Assembly (NCBI RefSeq): GCF_000350225.1
Contig: NW_005179382.1
Coordinates: 1-64,000 of the forward strand
Direction: 5' to 3'
From: Chondrus crispus
Lineage: Eukaryota > Rhodophyta > Florideophyceae > Gigartinales > Gigartinaceae
Length of the DNA: 64,000 nt
The notes beneath the pieces were generated by a model. The model searched no databases and was not told where the DNA came from. It was given only the letters and a program-made list of their open reading frames with translations. Below, one piece after another: positions 33,343 to 42,829 of the stretch (within the stretch, counting starts at the first letter, position 1; every line of letters begins with the position of its first letter). The translations under genes and the position numbers were made by a program.

Positions 33343-33785
33343 CTATGTACTGGTACCAGAGAGGAGAGGTTTAGTCGTGGGGAGGGACGCGGACAGGGGG
33401 GTTGGGGTTGTACCCGACGGGGGGGACGTCCGATAGTCCCCTAATCCCCTAAACTGCCAATCCCCTTCACACGACACCGTTTCCTCCACATACTTTGCAA
33501 CCTTTTCGTTTGACGCCTCATCTGTTGTCCAGTTCCCGGTTTGGTACAGTTCCACATTAATGTCCTCTTGCTTGGTAGAATGCGAAATCGCCACCGCATC
33601 TCCGATCCGCATCAAATCCTCCGTCGTTCATCCAAATCGGTCCGTGCGCTTCTCCGGGTCTTCCTCTTCCTCAATAAACGCGTCCGTCACCCCACCACTC
33701 GTCCCATTCACCGCGTCGTTTCCGTCCACCATCGAGGCTTTCCGCGTGCTACTGCTCATCGCATTCCGCGTTCTCACCTCATTCC
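33343..33785 (-). pseudogene. 3' fragment of an unrecognised host gene
   Basis: The minus-strand frame reads from the junction near 33785 through EDPEKRTDRFG, hits a TGA at ~33616-33618, and then continues in frame through VAISHSTKQEDINVELYQTG and YVEETVSCEGDW to a stop at 33343. It has no family I recognise. It starts exactly where the duplicated PrsW segment ends, so its 5' part has been lost. It precedes the lipocalin on the same strand. Confidence 0.35.
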
Positions 33786-33792
33786 AAATGTC

Positions 33793-34193
33793 AGCTCAGA
33801 ACTGTTCTGTATTTTTCTTGGTCTTTTCCGAGGTCTTCTCGCTTTCCCAGTTCACGTCGGAACTCACGTATACGTCGCGATCACAGCATCACAGAGACAC
33901 ATCTTCATGGACGACGTCAGCGTGCCGTGGGCTCTTTTTCATGCAATACTCTTTCATGGCACGTTCGATGTCCTTGCGTTTTTATCAGGAGCCCTTGTCG
34001 CTCAGATATTGTGACCTGCTTAGATAGCCATGTTGGTACATGATCGTTAGTTCCGGGCGCTGCATTGGGAAGCACTGGGGCCCCCAATGTGGAAGCCCTC
34101 AGGAAGGAGGCTCTCAGATGAGAAATGTACAGTAATTGGATTGTTTCCGAAAGATTTCGCAGCTAGTGAGTATGATAAGGAATTTTTCCTGGC
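33793..34193 (+). repeat. 400-bp dispersed direct repeat, copy B, with PrsW C-terminus
   Basis: Second copy of 26905-27304. It encodes only the last ~74 residues of the PrsW-like protein (FRGLLAFPVHVGTHVYVAI to the stop at ~34014) and the same downstream sequence. The upstream part, including EExxK and FxxxE, is absent, so this copy cannot be a functional protease. Confidence 0.85.
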
Positions 34194-34502
34194 ACAGCCC
34201 AGCTGCAGAAGTGGGACAGTCTCATGTCTGACCTGCTGCAGAAGTGCGACCTTCAACTTACGCGGACGGAATTTCATGCACCGGGGCGGGATGGACAATT
34301 TACGAAGGAGAACGCGGCACGAAGAAGCGAATTTACGAAGGAGAATGCGGCACGAAGAAGCGGAAGAAGACGCTGAGGATGTGGAATACCGAAAGGCAAA
34401 ACAGTTTGCTTTGTTGTTCGGAGGGACGAAGCGCATGCTTCTTGTACAGGGCAAGGAAGTAGTGTTGAGAAAGATGGCGTTGACGTTGACGAGGACGGCA
34501 AT

Positions 34503-35279
34503 GTGAATGGCGGTGTGAACGGCGATACTTCGAGGGGTATGAAACAGGTTTTGGCAACTCCTTTGTCGAAAGAGAAGAAACGCTTGTGTGTTGCTTCTCA
34601 TTTGCGGGTAGAAATAGGTCAAACTTCCTATGACATTAACGGACCCGATACTGAGAAGCTATTGGCATTGGACGGATGGATCAGCAATGATGTCATTGAC
34701 GCTTTCGGAGCTCAAATTAACATACGCTCAAAGCGGAACGGGGTTGGGGTTCATGTAATGCCTACTCACTTTTAAACCGCATTGATGCCTCTAGTGCCCG
34801 TGAAGTCGAGAAGTGGAGGTTCATCGAAGACTGGACAAAAGAAGCGAAGCTACAGCTACGGACATGTTCGCAGGTGGCTAGCAAAAAGGGAAGTTTCTTT
34901 ACTGGAACAGAACGTGCTCATGATCCCAATGTTAATTCACGGCAATCATTGGATTATGTTTTGCATGGATGTGCATCGCCTTAAGGTGTTGTACTATGAT
35001 CCGATGGGGCGCCGAATGTCGATTAATGAAAAGGAGATATTATCGTTTCTCGTGAGATACATTCAGGATGAGCTTCGCAATTGTGACCAACGTTTGAAGC
35101 CCTCGGAAAGTCATGCGTTGCGGCGGTGGAGAACTTCGCATGGAGGTGGCTTGCAGAGACAGAACGATTCATCGTCGTGCGGAGTTTATGTGATGGCTAT
35201 GGTAGAGCATTTCAGCAATGAGTGCGTCGTGTACGGTGAATGCAAATATACGAACCATCATTCGGGTCAGATGACATGA
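34503..35279 (+). pseudogene. Ulp1/SENP-like C48 cysteine protease, one in-frame TAA
   Basis: Ulp1-type proteases remove SUMO or NEDD8-like modifiers and are often carried by eukaryotic DNA transposons. The N-terminal part has LALDGWISNDVIDAF, the usual W-L-x-D-x-x-I start of the domain. After a TAA at 34773-34775 the same frame continues with RRWLAKREVSLLEQNVLMIP, then the His of HGNHWIMF, the Asp of YYDPMG, and LQRQNDSSSCGVYVM with the oxyanion Gln and catalytic Cys. All catalytic residues therefore survive, and a single stop is the only visible lesion. An upstream charged segment with a duplicated 27-bp repeat (34298-34360) may be its N-terminus. It follows the second PrsW copy on the same strand. 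Confidence 0.75.
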
Positions 35280-35372
35280 TGCTACTTCGCAAACGTATTT
35301 TGGTATCAAGTATGCGGGGTCTGCAGTAGAATTCGTAAAGCGGTGTGCGTTGTTGGAGCCATAAAACATGAT

Positions 35373-35417
35373 GGAGCCCTATAGGACCCGCATTTTTTCG
35401 AGTCCTATAGGGCTCCA
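35373..35417. promoter_or_regulatory. Two palindromic CCCTATAGG motifs at a gene end
   Basis: GGAGCCCTATAGGACC at ~35373 and AGTCCTATAGGGCTCC at 35401-35416 lie ~100 bp beyond the Ulp1-like gene and at the 3' end of the opposing frame 35379-35738. They are the same motif family as 28733-28860 and 32501-32517. Confidence 0.5.
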
Positions 35418-35738
35418 ATCCTGTGATTGGCTTGGGTCTGTCCAAAGTCTTGCGTCATGACAGTGTAAAGGTCTCTCGAGCCAGACAGCGGTGCGCAGTT
35501 TTGGCAACAGAAAGATTCCGATACGCACGTACTGATGTGGTGAAAGCAGCAAAAAGAGGCGGAGTATAAAGAGAAGCACAAGAAACAGTAGGCAAAGGTT
35601 GCGGAAAGAAATAGTACGGCGACGAGTAAAGTCGAAGCGATTTCGGAGCGGGCTCGAATATCCATAGGATGGTGATGATCCGATTGGAATGGAGGAATCA
35701 CCTGCACCAACGATAGGGGTCCTCTCCGGTACAACCAT
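35379..35738 (-). CDS. Small single-span membrane protein, hypothetical
   Basis: A 119-residue frame from MVVPERTPIVGAGD. It has a Ser/Tyr-rich N-terminus, a basic stretch (RFDFTRRRT) and then one strong hydrophobic helix (LCLLFLVLLFILRLFLLL). No homology is recognised. The open frame extends further upstream, so the start is uncertain. It is convergent with the Ulp1-like gene. Confidence 0.35.
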   Translation of the reverse strand: MVVPERTPIVGAGDSSIPIGSSPSYGYSSPLRNRFDFTRRRTISFRNLCLLFLVLLFILRLFLLLSPHQYVRIGIFLLPKLRTAVWLERPLHCHDARLWTDPSQSQDWSPIGLEKMRVL

Positions 35739-35987
35739 CTTGCGTGCGGGTGTTCTGTCTTCGGAGAAAAGCAAAAGACAGAGAGACGGCGTATAGCTGC
35801 GATCAACGCAGGGTGAAGGAGAATGTGTAGATCTGTTCCAGCAAAGGGGGAAGCGGGGAGGGTGCGCTCTGAGGGAGTGAGACCTGGCACTGCTCGTGAG
35901 GTGAAAGGTCAGGTAGGTGAATATGAAGGAGTGGTAAAGGACGTGACAACGTAAGCAGTGTGGATGAGGGCCTCCCCTCACCTCCCC

Positions 35988-37355
35988 TCACCTACATCCC
36001 TTTATCTCTCGAACCTCTATTACTCGTAGATTCCCCGCACTGTCCCCACCGCATCGAGCCAGATTCTCAACCGAAAGCGCAACTGCGGATGACTCCTCCG
36101 AGTCAATTATGACCTCATTCATTGCATCTACGACGATTGCATGATCGACGCAATTTTCCTCCTGAATTCGAACAATGAAAACTCCTGTTCGCTTTGCTGC
36201 AAGCGCAAGAAACGGTGCTTCCCTTTTGCTACTCTGGATGGCCCTCTGGACTTCTGTATTGCGGACCACACGACACCGCGTCACCGATTCCCGCGCCGTC
36301 TGAAAAAGTTCACCCAGTGCCCTAAAATTATGAAATATACGCATTTCCATCTGCAAAGTCCGCTCCAATGCTTGTGCTGCTGCTAGCCCACGGTACGCAA
36401 ATGCAGCGTTAATGATGGATGCCTTCACACAATCGTGTGTTTTCGATGTGCCCCTTGGCTGTCCAGGGGCGTGCCGCAGCCTAGACACACCCCACGCCAC
36501 CGCCTCACGTGCTCCGATTCCTTAAACTCTGACGACCACCCCTCTGTGCCGCCTCATAAACTGCAGGACGTGTCGAGCCACTTCATTTTGTCGCGGCTGC
36601 CCTGACAATACCCTGCGCCGCGCCGGCACCACGCACGGCGGCGGGGGTCGGCCTTGATCAAAAGCTAGCGATCCAGGGAGCAGGTAGGTTTGCAAGGTGA
36701 TTTTTCCCTCGCCGACCCCCTGAAAGATTGCCGCCTCCCACTCCACCGGATAGAATGCCTCCATCGGCGCCGTGCCCTGCGCACTCGCATGCGGCACACC
36801 TGACATCTCTACATGCCCGGACCCCGCCCTCATCCCTTCTCCGACTACCAGGGACTCGATCAGCCATCTCTCCGCTGCGTCGGGCACATCCCTCCGCTCA
36901 CCCCCCGCGTGCGGGGCACTCTGTACACCGGGAGAGCCGACCAGCAGCTCAATCCCGGGTAGAGGTGCCGCCGCCCGGGCCGACGTGCACCCTTCAAGCG
37001 GAGCGCCGCTTGGGGAGCACTGCCGTGGCCGTGGCGCTGGTGATGTCGGGACGTCAGCACGGGCGCGTTCGAGGGCTTGGCGATCTGTGACGTCAACCTG
37101 TCCAGCTGGAGCACCTGCTCCGTCAGCCGGAGCATCGGCCACCCCTCGATTTCCTGCTCCCTCAGCCTGACCACCTGCCCCCCCTTTAGTATTTGCTCCC
37201 TCAGCCGGAGCACCAGCCACCCCTCGAGTGCCTGCCATTTCAGCCTGACCACCTGCCCCTCCCTCTTGCCGCACGGTCTTTCGCCTCCGGATGCTGCGGC
37301 GCTGGCCGCCCCGCCTCCTTCTCTTTTTTGAAGGCGGTTCGGTACGCAGCGCCAT
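35988..37355 (-). pseudogene. Unknown protein with basic N-terminus, one in-frame TAA
   Basis: Two long minus-strand frames, 36522-37355 and 35988-36500, are in register and separated only by a TAA at 36522-36524. Together they give a ~455-residue protein. It starts with a bipartite nuclear-localisation-like region (SKKRRRRGGQRRSIRRRK), continues with imperfect ~13-residue repeats (EGAxxxGGAGGQAEGAG, ~residues 30-85), and ends with FIVRIQEENCVDHAIVVD and EVIIDSEESSAVALS. The latter has the H...D spacing of papain-fold peptidases such as transposon-carried cysteine proteases, but this is only a resemblance. No confident family. Confidence 0.45.
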
Positions 37356-37953
37356 GGTGCGACGACGAGATGGCTACTTTTGAGATCCTGCATTTATTTA
37401 TTAGTGACCCTATTATTATACGATTACGTAACGCATATGGGACGCGTACACGCGCGTCCCATACGCGGTACGTAACCCAGCCTGCGACGCAGATGAGAGG
37501 GAGTCTCACGCACGCGCCCTCCGACGGGCCACGCGAATTCGTGACTTGTGTGTGTGTGGACGTGTGGTGACCTGTGTGTGCGTGTGGAGGCGGCCGAGTG
37601 GACGAGCCGCGTGGACGCGGTGGGGTGTACGTGGCGTAGCCCCTAGCTGCCCGCGTGGGTGCAGGGCAGCTGCGCGGCCAATGCACTTCGACATTCGAAG
37701 CCGACATTCCTGTCATTATTACAGAAATGATGAACTACTGGGAATTGCTTTTCAACTGAACAGTGAACGAAGCCTACGCGAATTGTGTTCATCGTTGCCG
37801 CACCTCACTCATTTGGGAAGGACCCCGCCTCGTGGCCTCCCGCGCGCCACTTACCGTGCAGGTTCCATCCAGACACCTCTTCCAGCAATCTCTGCCTTCG
37901 GCATCGACCGACCCTCGATACCACCACGTGCCATTCAAAGCCTTAGCTCGAGA
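37356..37953. other. Intergenic stretch, no gene seen
   Basis: GC-rich, with GTGTGTG-rich sequence near 37545-37590. The open frame that runs through it continues into the steroid-reductase-like gene, but nothing before ~37954 looks conserved. Confidence 0.4.
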
Positions 37954-38389
37954 ATGCACTGCCATTATTGCGACCTGATTCTCAGAATGAGCCAGTTTGA
38001 CTTCTTATCCGCCATACAGACGATATCGGTTGCATCCACACAGATCCTCCCTCCGTTGCTGTCATCGCCGTCATTAGCTGACATCGCAGATACAGCCATC
38101 GCGCTCAACCCGATCGTAACATCATTCTGGCTTACCCATATCCTCATCTTTTTGCAAATTGTCCTTTCCATCTTTTCGAGATCCTACGCCTGGAATGACA
38201 GCTTCTGGCCGTTTATACCACCAATTCTCTCCCTCGTCTTCACTCTCCACGCTCCGATTAGCTCTGATCGACGCACAGATTCACGTGTTGATCCACGCCT
38301 ATCCCTAGTGTGCGGCCTTCTCATTATCTGGGGCAGCCGACTCACGGCAAATGCCATGCGTAGGGGCTACTACTCACCTGGCTTTTTGG
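37954..38389 (+). pseudogene. DUF1295/steroid 5-alpha-reductase-like gene, 5' half
   Basis: The frame from MHCHYCDLIL (or MSQFDFLSAI eleven codons later) encodes several hydrophobic helices. It then gives YAWNDSFWPFIPP and LLIIWGSRLTANAMRRGY, matching the D-x-x-W-P and W-G-x-R-L-x-x-N-x-x-R signatures of DUF1295-type membrane oxidoreductases of the steroid 5-alpha-reductase clan. The second half of the family is missing. The frame ends in TAA eight bases into the terminal repeat that begins at 38390, so the gene looks cut by the ~11 kb transposon. I did not find the lost 3' half to the right of that element. Confidence 0.6.
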
Positions 38390-38620
38390 CCCAGTAAAGT
38401 ATGCAGATGTATATGGGATGTTTATTTGATGTCTATTAGATATTTTTGGATATATTTTGGATGGGTCCTGGATGTGTAGGAGATGCTGATCGGGTGACGG
38501 CCTGATACGTGCTTTAGGGACTGGATGTCCAAAGGATGCCTGAAAGATGATTAAATGCTGATTGGATGTTTTAAAGATTACTTTTAGATATTTATAGCAT
38601 GAGGGCCACCACAAACTGCG
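38390..38620 (+). repeat. Left TIR and subterminal repeats
   Basis: Terminal CCCAGTAAAGTAT followed by about ten degenerate copies of GGATGT/AGATGY (for example TGGGATGTTT, CTGGATGTCC, TTGGATGTTTT). The orientation is mirrored at 49090-49338. Confidence 0.65.
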
Positions 38621-38789
38621 TAGCTTTAAAGCATCTAATAGGAGTCAAAGCATATTTGAGGCATCCATGAGCTATCGACGGGGCCTCTTGGGCTTTTTGG
38701 CCTTGACTGGCTTTCCTCGCGGTGGGGGATTGAAACCTCCCTTGGAGCACTGGTATCGTTTCATGTGAAACGGCGAAAGGCTGTGAACA

Positions 38790-40025
38790 GCCAAAATAAT
38801 GTTCTCTGATGTCTTCAGCCTGGAACCGCAGAATCCACAAGGACCACAACTTGCCTCCCGCTTCGCACCGTTCTCCGTCTTCCCCGGCTACGCTCGTCAG
38901 AATATTGAAATCCTCTTCAAGACCTATCCCCTCCGCCCGAGTTATCTTCTCTACCACTCACCGCGGATCACTCAAAACATCCCAAAAATCGTCGCCCAGC
39001 TGCGCCCCCTTCAGATGGCGGCACAAGTTGTCTCGAAAATACTCGTCCCCCGCCATATTCGTCTTCCAGCTTCTCCAGCAAACCCACGGCTGCGGTCCCT
39101 GCTTGTTCTCACTCTCGTTCCATCGCCATTCTTGCACAAGCTTTTCATGTTACCTCTTCTTCCCCCGATTCCCACATCTCTGTTGGACGTAATCGAGATG
39201 CAAATCGTGCAACGTGACTCCGGCGATCTTTTCACCACTTGACGCTCTATCCTTTCGTTCCACTAGACTGGCCTTCACGAAATCGTGCAGCACTCTTCTT
39301 GCCTGAACTTTCCCTTTCTGTCTCCATAGCAAACAAAGCACGCTCAACTGCAACCATCCTTGCCGCCGAATGTCCATCAGCGACTCGTACATCTCGGCGT
39401 AGGACATCACCCGCCTATTTTCTTCAATCTTTTTTGGATCCATCATGCACAGCGAAGCTTCAAACGCCCTTGACAGGTTCTTGTATATGTACGTCTCATC
39501 CGCTCTTTCGTGCAAAAGTCCTGACGGTGTAGCTTCTAGACCCTCCAAGTACTCATCAAGCACATCTTCCAGACTCAGTCCTTTCGCAATCTCACGATGT
39601 CTCGCAATCGCGATGCCAACCACTGACAGCGCAAGCGGAAGTCCACCGCAAAAAGCCAGTATCCTCTCTGTTTGATCCCCCAGGCCCTCAACCTCTTCAC
39701 GTTGTATGTTAACAGACTTCAACAAAATTTCCAGAGAAGAAGCATCTTCTTTTGTAGAAACTTCGATTTCTTCGCTTCCCTCCACCACGCCCCACTCTCG
39801 CGCTGTGAAAGCTGTACGGCTGCCGTTCTCCACATCCACAATTTCTCTCAGTCTTGACATGGCATTACTTCCTATCATGGCTTCTCTCCAGACATCCTCG
39901 ATAAGTAGCAAAATCGTCCTCCCTTTGGACCACTCTGTGACCCTCGAAACCGCAGAGTCTAACTCACTTTCTTCACGCACCGCCTTCGCCTGCATTTCCT
40001 CGTTTTGTCGCCCGAAACAATGCAA
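38790..40025 (-). pseudogene. NB-ARC (NLR-type) gene fragment
   Basis: STAND ATPases with NB-ARC domains act as signal switches in immunity or cell death. The fragment shows kinase-2 (GRTILLLIEDVW), the RNBS-B region (NGSRTAFTAREW), the GLPL motif (CGGLPLALSVV) and the winged-helix part ending VTLHDLHLDYVQQ. A DNLCRHLKGAQL-DPR segment in the same frame resembles the APAF1-like region that follows the winged helix. The P-loop expected ~50 residues upstream is missing because unrelated sequence begins at ~40025. A TAA at 39150-39152 and a TGA at 38958-38960 (where Trp is expected) interrupt the frame. It is therefore truncated at both ends and dead. Confidence 0.7.
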
Positions 40026-40243
40026 AAAAGAGGGAAAGAAGAAAAAGGAAAAAAGGCACCTGCGCCTGTCGCGCGCCGCCCATTGCCCGCCGCGCGCAAC
40101 TCCCCGGCCCTCCCGCGTCCCCCCCTGCCCGCGTCGCTCATCCGCTCGCGCTCCACCCCGCGTTCCCTCCCCGCGCTCCCCCCTGCAGCAAAAGAGCGCG
40201 ACAGCAGCAGCGGCCGCAGCACGCGACGGCGGCGATCGGCCCG

Positions 40244-40329
40244 ATGATGGCGCGGCTCGGCTCTTGGCTGGGGCTGGACGGGGCTGCGGCGGGCGGCCCG
40301 TCGCCGTGCGCGCGCCCGCTGACGATCGG
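40244..40329 (+). other. GC-rich frame entering the assembly gap
   Basis: MMARLGSWLGLDGAAAGG opens at 40244 and runs into the Ns. It could be the 5' end of a host gene fragment, but the sequence is too short and biased to judge. Confidence 0.25.
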
Positions 40330-40887
40330 NNNNNNNNNNNNNNNNNNNNNNNNNNNNNNNNNNNNNNNNNNNNNNNNNNNNNNNNNNNNNNNNNNNNNNN
40401 NNNNNNNNNNNNNNNNNNNNNNNNNNNNNNNNNNNNNNNNNNNNNNNNNNNNNNNNNNNNNNNNNNNNNNNNNNNNNNNNNNNNNNNNNNNNNNNNNNNN
40501 NNNNNNNNNNNNNNNNNNNNNNNNNNNNNNNNNNNNNNNNNNNNNNNNNNNNNNNNNNNNNNNNNNNNNNNNNNNNNNNNNNNNNNNNNNNNNNNNNNNN
40601 NNNNNNNNNNNNNNNNNNNNNNNNNNNNNNNNNNNNNNNNNNNNNNNNNNNNNNNNNNNNNNNNNNNNNNNNNNNNNNNNNNNNNNNNNNNNNNNNNNNN
40701 NNNNNNNNNNNNNNNNNNNNNNNNNNNNNNNNNNNNNNNNNNNNNNNNNNNNNNNNNNNNNNNNNNNNNNNNNNNNNNNNNNNNNNNNNNNNNNNNNNNN
40801 NNNNNNNNNNNNNNNNNNNNNNNNNNNNNNNNNNNNNNNNNNNNNNNNNNNNNNNNNNNNNNNNNNNNNNNNNNNNNNNNNNNNNNN
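40330..40887. other. Assembly gap (558 N)
   Basis: Run of undetermined bases. Any frame crossing it is artificial. Confidence 1.
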
Positions 40888-40959
40888 CCTTCACCTTCAC
40901 CTTCACCGTCACCCCCGCTACCTCACGCCAGCACTTCCCGACAACGTGCCCTTCTAACC

Positions 40960-41044
40960 ATGAAGCGCGTCGGCAACAAGCCCGCCCAGCTCGTCCGCAG
41001 CGCCTCGCGCCGTCGCAAGGCCGCTTCGCGCTTCCAGGTTCGTT

Positions 41045-41079
<35 letters not shown>

Positions 41080-41920
41080 GCCCTCTCTGCATTGCTAGCA
41101 CCACCCTGACACAATCCACTCATGCACCCCCACGCCCCTACAGTTCGACATCACCATCCACTCCCTCTCCGGCTTCAAGCCCAACGTCTCGTACGTCGTC
41201 AAGTGGACCCGCGGCGTCAAACTCGCCTCCACCAAGCCCGTACTGGCCCCGAACGCCCCGGCCACCTCCCTCCCTATCGACCAGAAGCTCTCGCTCCTCG
41301 TCACGCTCTACCGCGCTGACAACCGCTTCGATCCCAAGGACGCCAAGCTCTCGCTGCTGGCCACCCACCCCTCGCGCAAGAGCGAGCGCACCGCCGCCAA
41401 GCTCCACTTCGACCTCTCTACCTTCGCCGCCGTCCCGTCCGCCTCCACCACACACGTCTTCGCCCTCTCCAACACCGTCTCCCTCCGCGCCACCGTCGAG
41501 GCCCGCTTCGTCAACGCCCCGCGCTCCGGCCCCCGCTCCGCCGGCGCCTCCTCCGCCGTCTCCCGCCTCAGCGCCGTCTCCGCCCGCTCCTGGGACGACG
41601 ACGACGACGACGACAACGACGACTTTGGAGACCTCGCCTTCGATGACGTCCCCGAGCCCCACCTTGCGCCCGCTCCGCCGCCTTCGCGCCCTACCCCCGC
41701 CCCCGCGGAACCGCCCAAAGCCCCCGTCCCGCGCCCGGCCCGCGCCCCCACCCCAACGAAAACCCCCGTCGTTGTCGCCGCCCCCGCCGCCGCCCTGCAC
41801 CCGAGCAGCTGCGGGAGCGAGGCGTACAGATGGAGGACGTCGTGCTGCTTGTTGGCGCGGGCACTTTTGCTCCGGTTACGGCGGAGACTGTCGGAGGCCA
41901 TGGTATGCATGCAGAGCTGA
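40960..41920 (+). CDS. NT-C2 (EEIG1/EHBP1-type) domain protein, two exons
   Basis: Exon 1 (40960-41037) encodes MKRVGNKPAQLVRSASRRRK and ends at a GT donor. A 106-bp intron containing a (CA)n run ends in CCCTACAG, and exon 2 starts at 41144 with FDITIHSLSGF. The product shows NT-C2 features: VVKWTRGVKLASTKPV, LLVTLYRADNRFDPKDAKL and KLHFDLSTF. NT-C2 domains bind membranes or Rab-like partners in EHBP1 and EEIG1 proteins. After ~residue 170 the protein becomes Asp-rich and Pro/Ala-rich. The frame ends at 41918-41920, overlapping the QueA-like sequence that begins at 41800 in another frame. Its natural C-terminus is therefore probably missing. Confidence 0.6.
41045..41079 (+). repeat. (CA)n microsatellite in the NT-C2 intron
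   Basis: Uninterrupted run of about 16 CA dinucleotides. Confidence 0.95.
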
Positions 41921-42637
41921 TGAGTTCGCGCAGGGCCTGCGTGGAGAGAGTGGGTAGGCACGTGGAGAGCCGCAGCCCCATTGTCGCAATGGTAGGAGGG
42001 GATTAATGTAATTTGTGTTTTTTGAGAGGCGTGTTGGGCCTGTGTGCTGACTTATTTTTGTTTCTGTCGATACGTTCGTGTTTTTGCGTAAGGGGACTAC
42101 GTCTGTGCGCGCGCTCGAGTCTATGTACTGGTTTGGCGTGCGTTTGCTCGTGGAAGAGGGCGCGGGCGCAAGGGCGACCATCCATGTCGGGCAGTGGGAG
42201 CCATATGAGAGGATGGATGAGCTTGGCAAGGACGCGCTCCCGACACCGCACCACGCTATGCAGGCCGTGTTACAGTGGCATCGCGAAAAGGATATGCCCA
42301 TATTCGGAACGACCCAACTTCTTATCGTTCCGAAATACCCGTTTAAAATGTACGTTTGCGAGGTGCGCACGGCAGCTCGGCAAGGGAGCTTTGGGTGAGG
42401 ACTGTCACTAACATGAGTCCATTTCACGTTACCGGTTCCGTTGTGCGCAGGGTTGACGCCATCATTACCAACTTTCATCAGCCACGATCAACGCTGCTAA
42501 TGCTCGTCTCTGCTTTTCTTGGCGGCACGCCGCAGGACCTCTTTAACGTCTATCAAGAAGCCCTCGACCGTGGCTACAGGTTTTTGAGCTATGGAGATAG
42601 CTGTATTTTTGCACGACCCTCCTTTTTTGAGAGGTAG
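41800..42637 (+). pseudogene. queA-like: QueA-like tRNA ribosyltransferase-isomerase, 3' part, three exons
   Basis: QueA transfers and isomerises the ribosyl group of S-adenosylmethionine onto preQ1 in tRNA, the penultimate queuosine step, and is mainly bacterial. Exon 41800-41991 gives PEQLRERGVQMEDVVLLVGAGTFAPV and HGMHAE. Exon 42093-42349 gives GTTSVRALESMYWFG. Exon 42451-42637 gives [20 protein letters not shown] and YRFLSYGDS. The two introns are 101 bp each with GT...AG ends and keep the frame. About the first 200 residues of the family, including the N-terminal catalytic part, are absent, replaced by the NT-C2 tail. The exons themselves carry no stops, so truncation looks recent. Confidence 0.75.
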
Positions 42638-42829
42638 CACATCGCTTGATGATATGGAACCCGAGGGCATAATAACGCAACTATTTAAGGAACGAGCGGC
42701 TCTCCTCCCGGCACTCCCAAGGAAGTATCAGTGGTGCCTACACACTTTACCGAAATTCAAAAGAACACATTACTTCAAATCGCGCACAACGTCACCTGTC
42801 AGAGAGAGAAAAAAGGGGGGCACATGGCC

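Noticed and set aside
39706..41109. Long frames running across the run of Ns
   Set aside because: They are artificial, because undetermined bases were read through as open codons.
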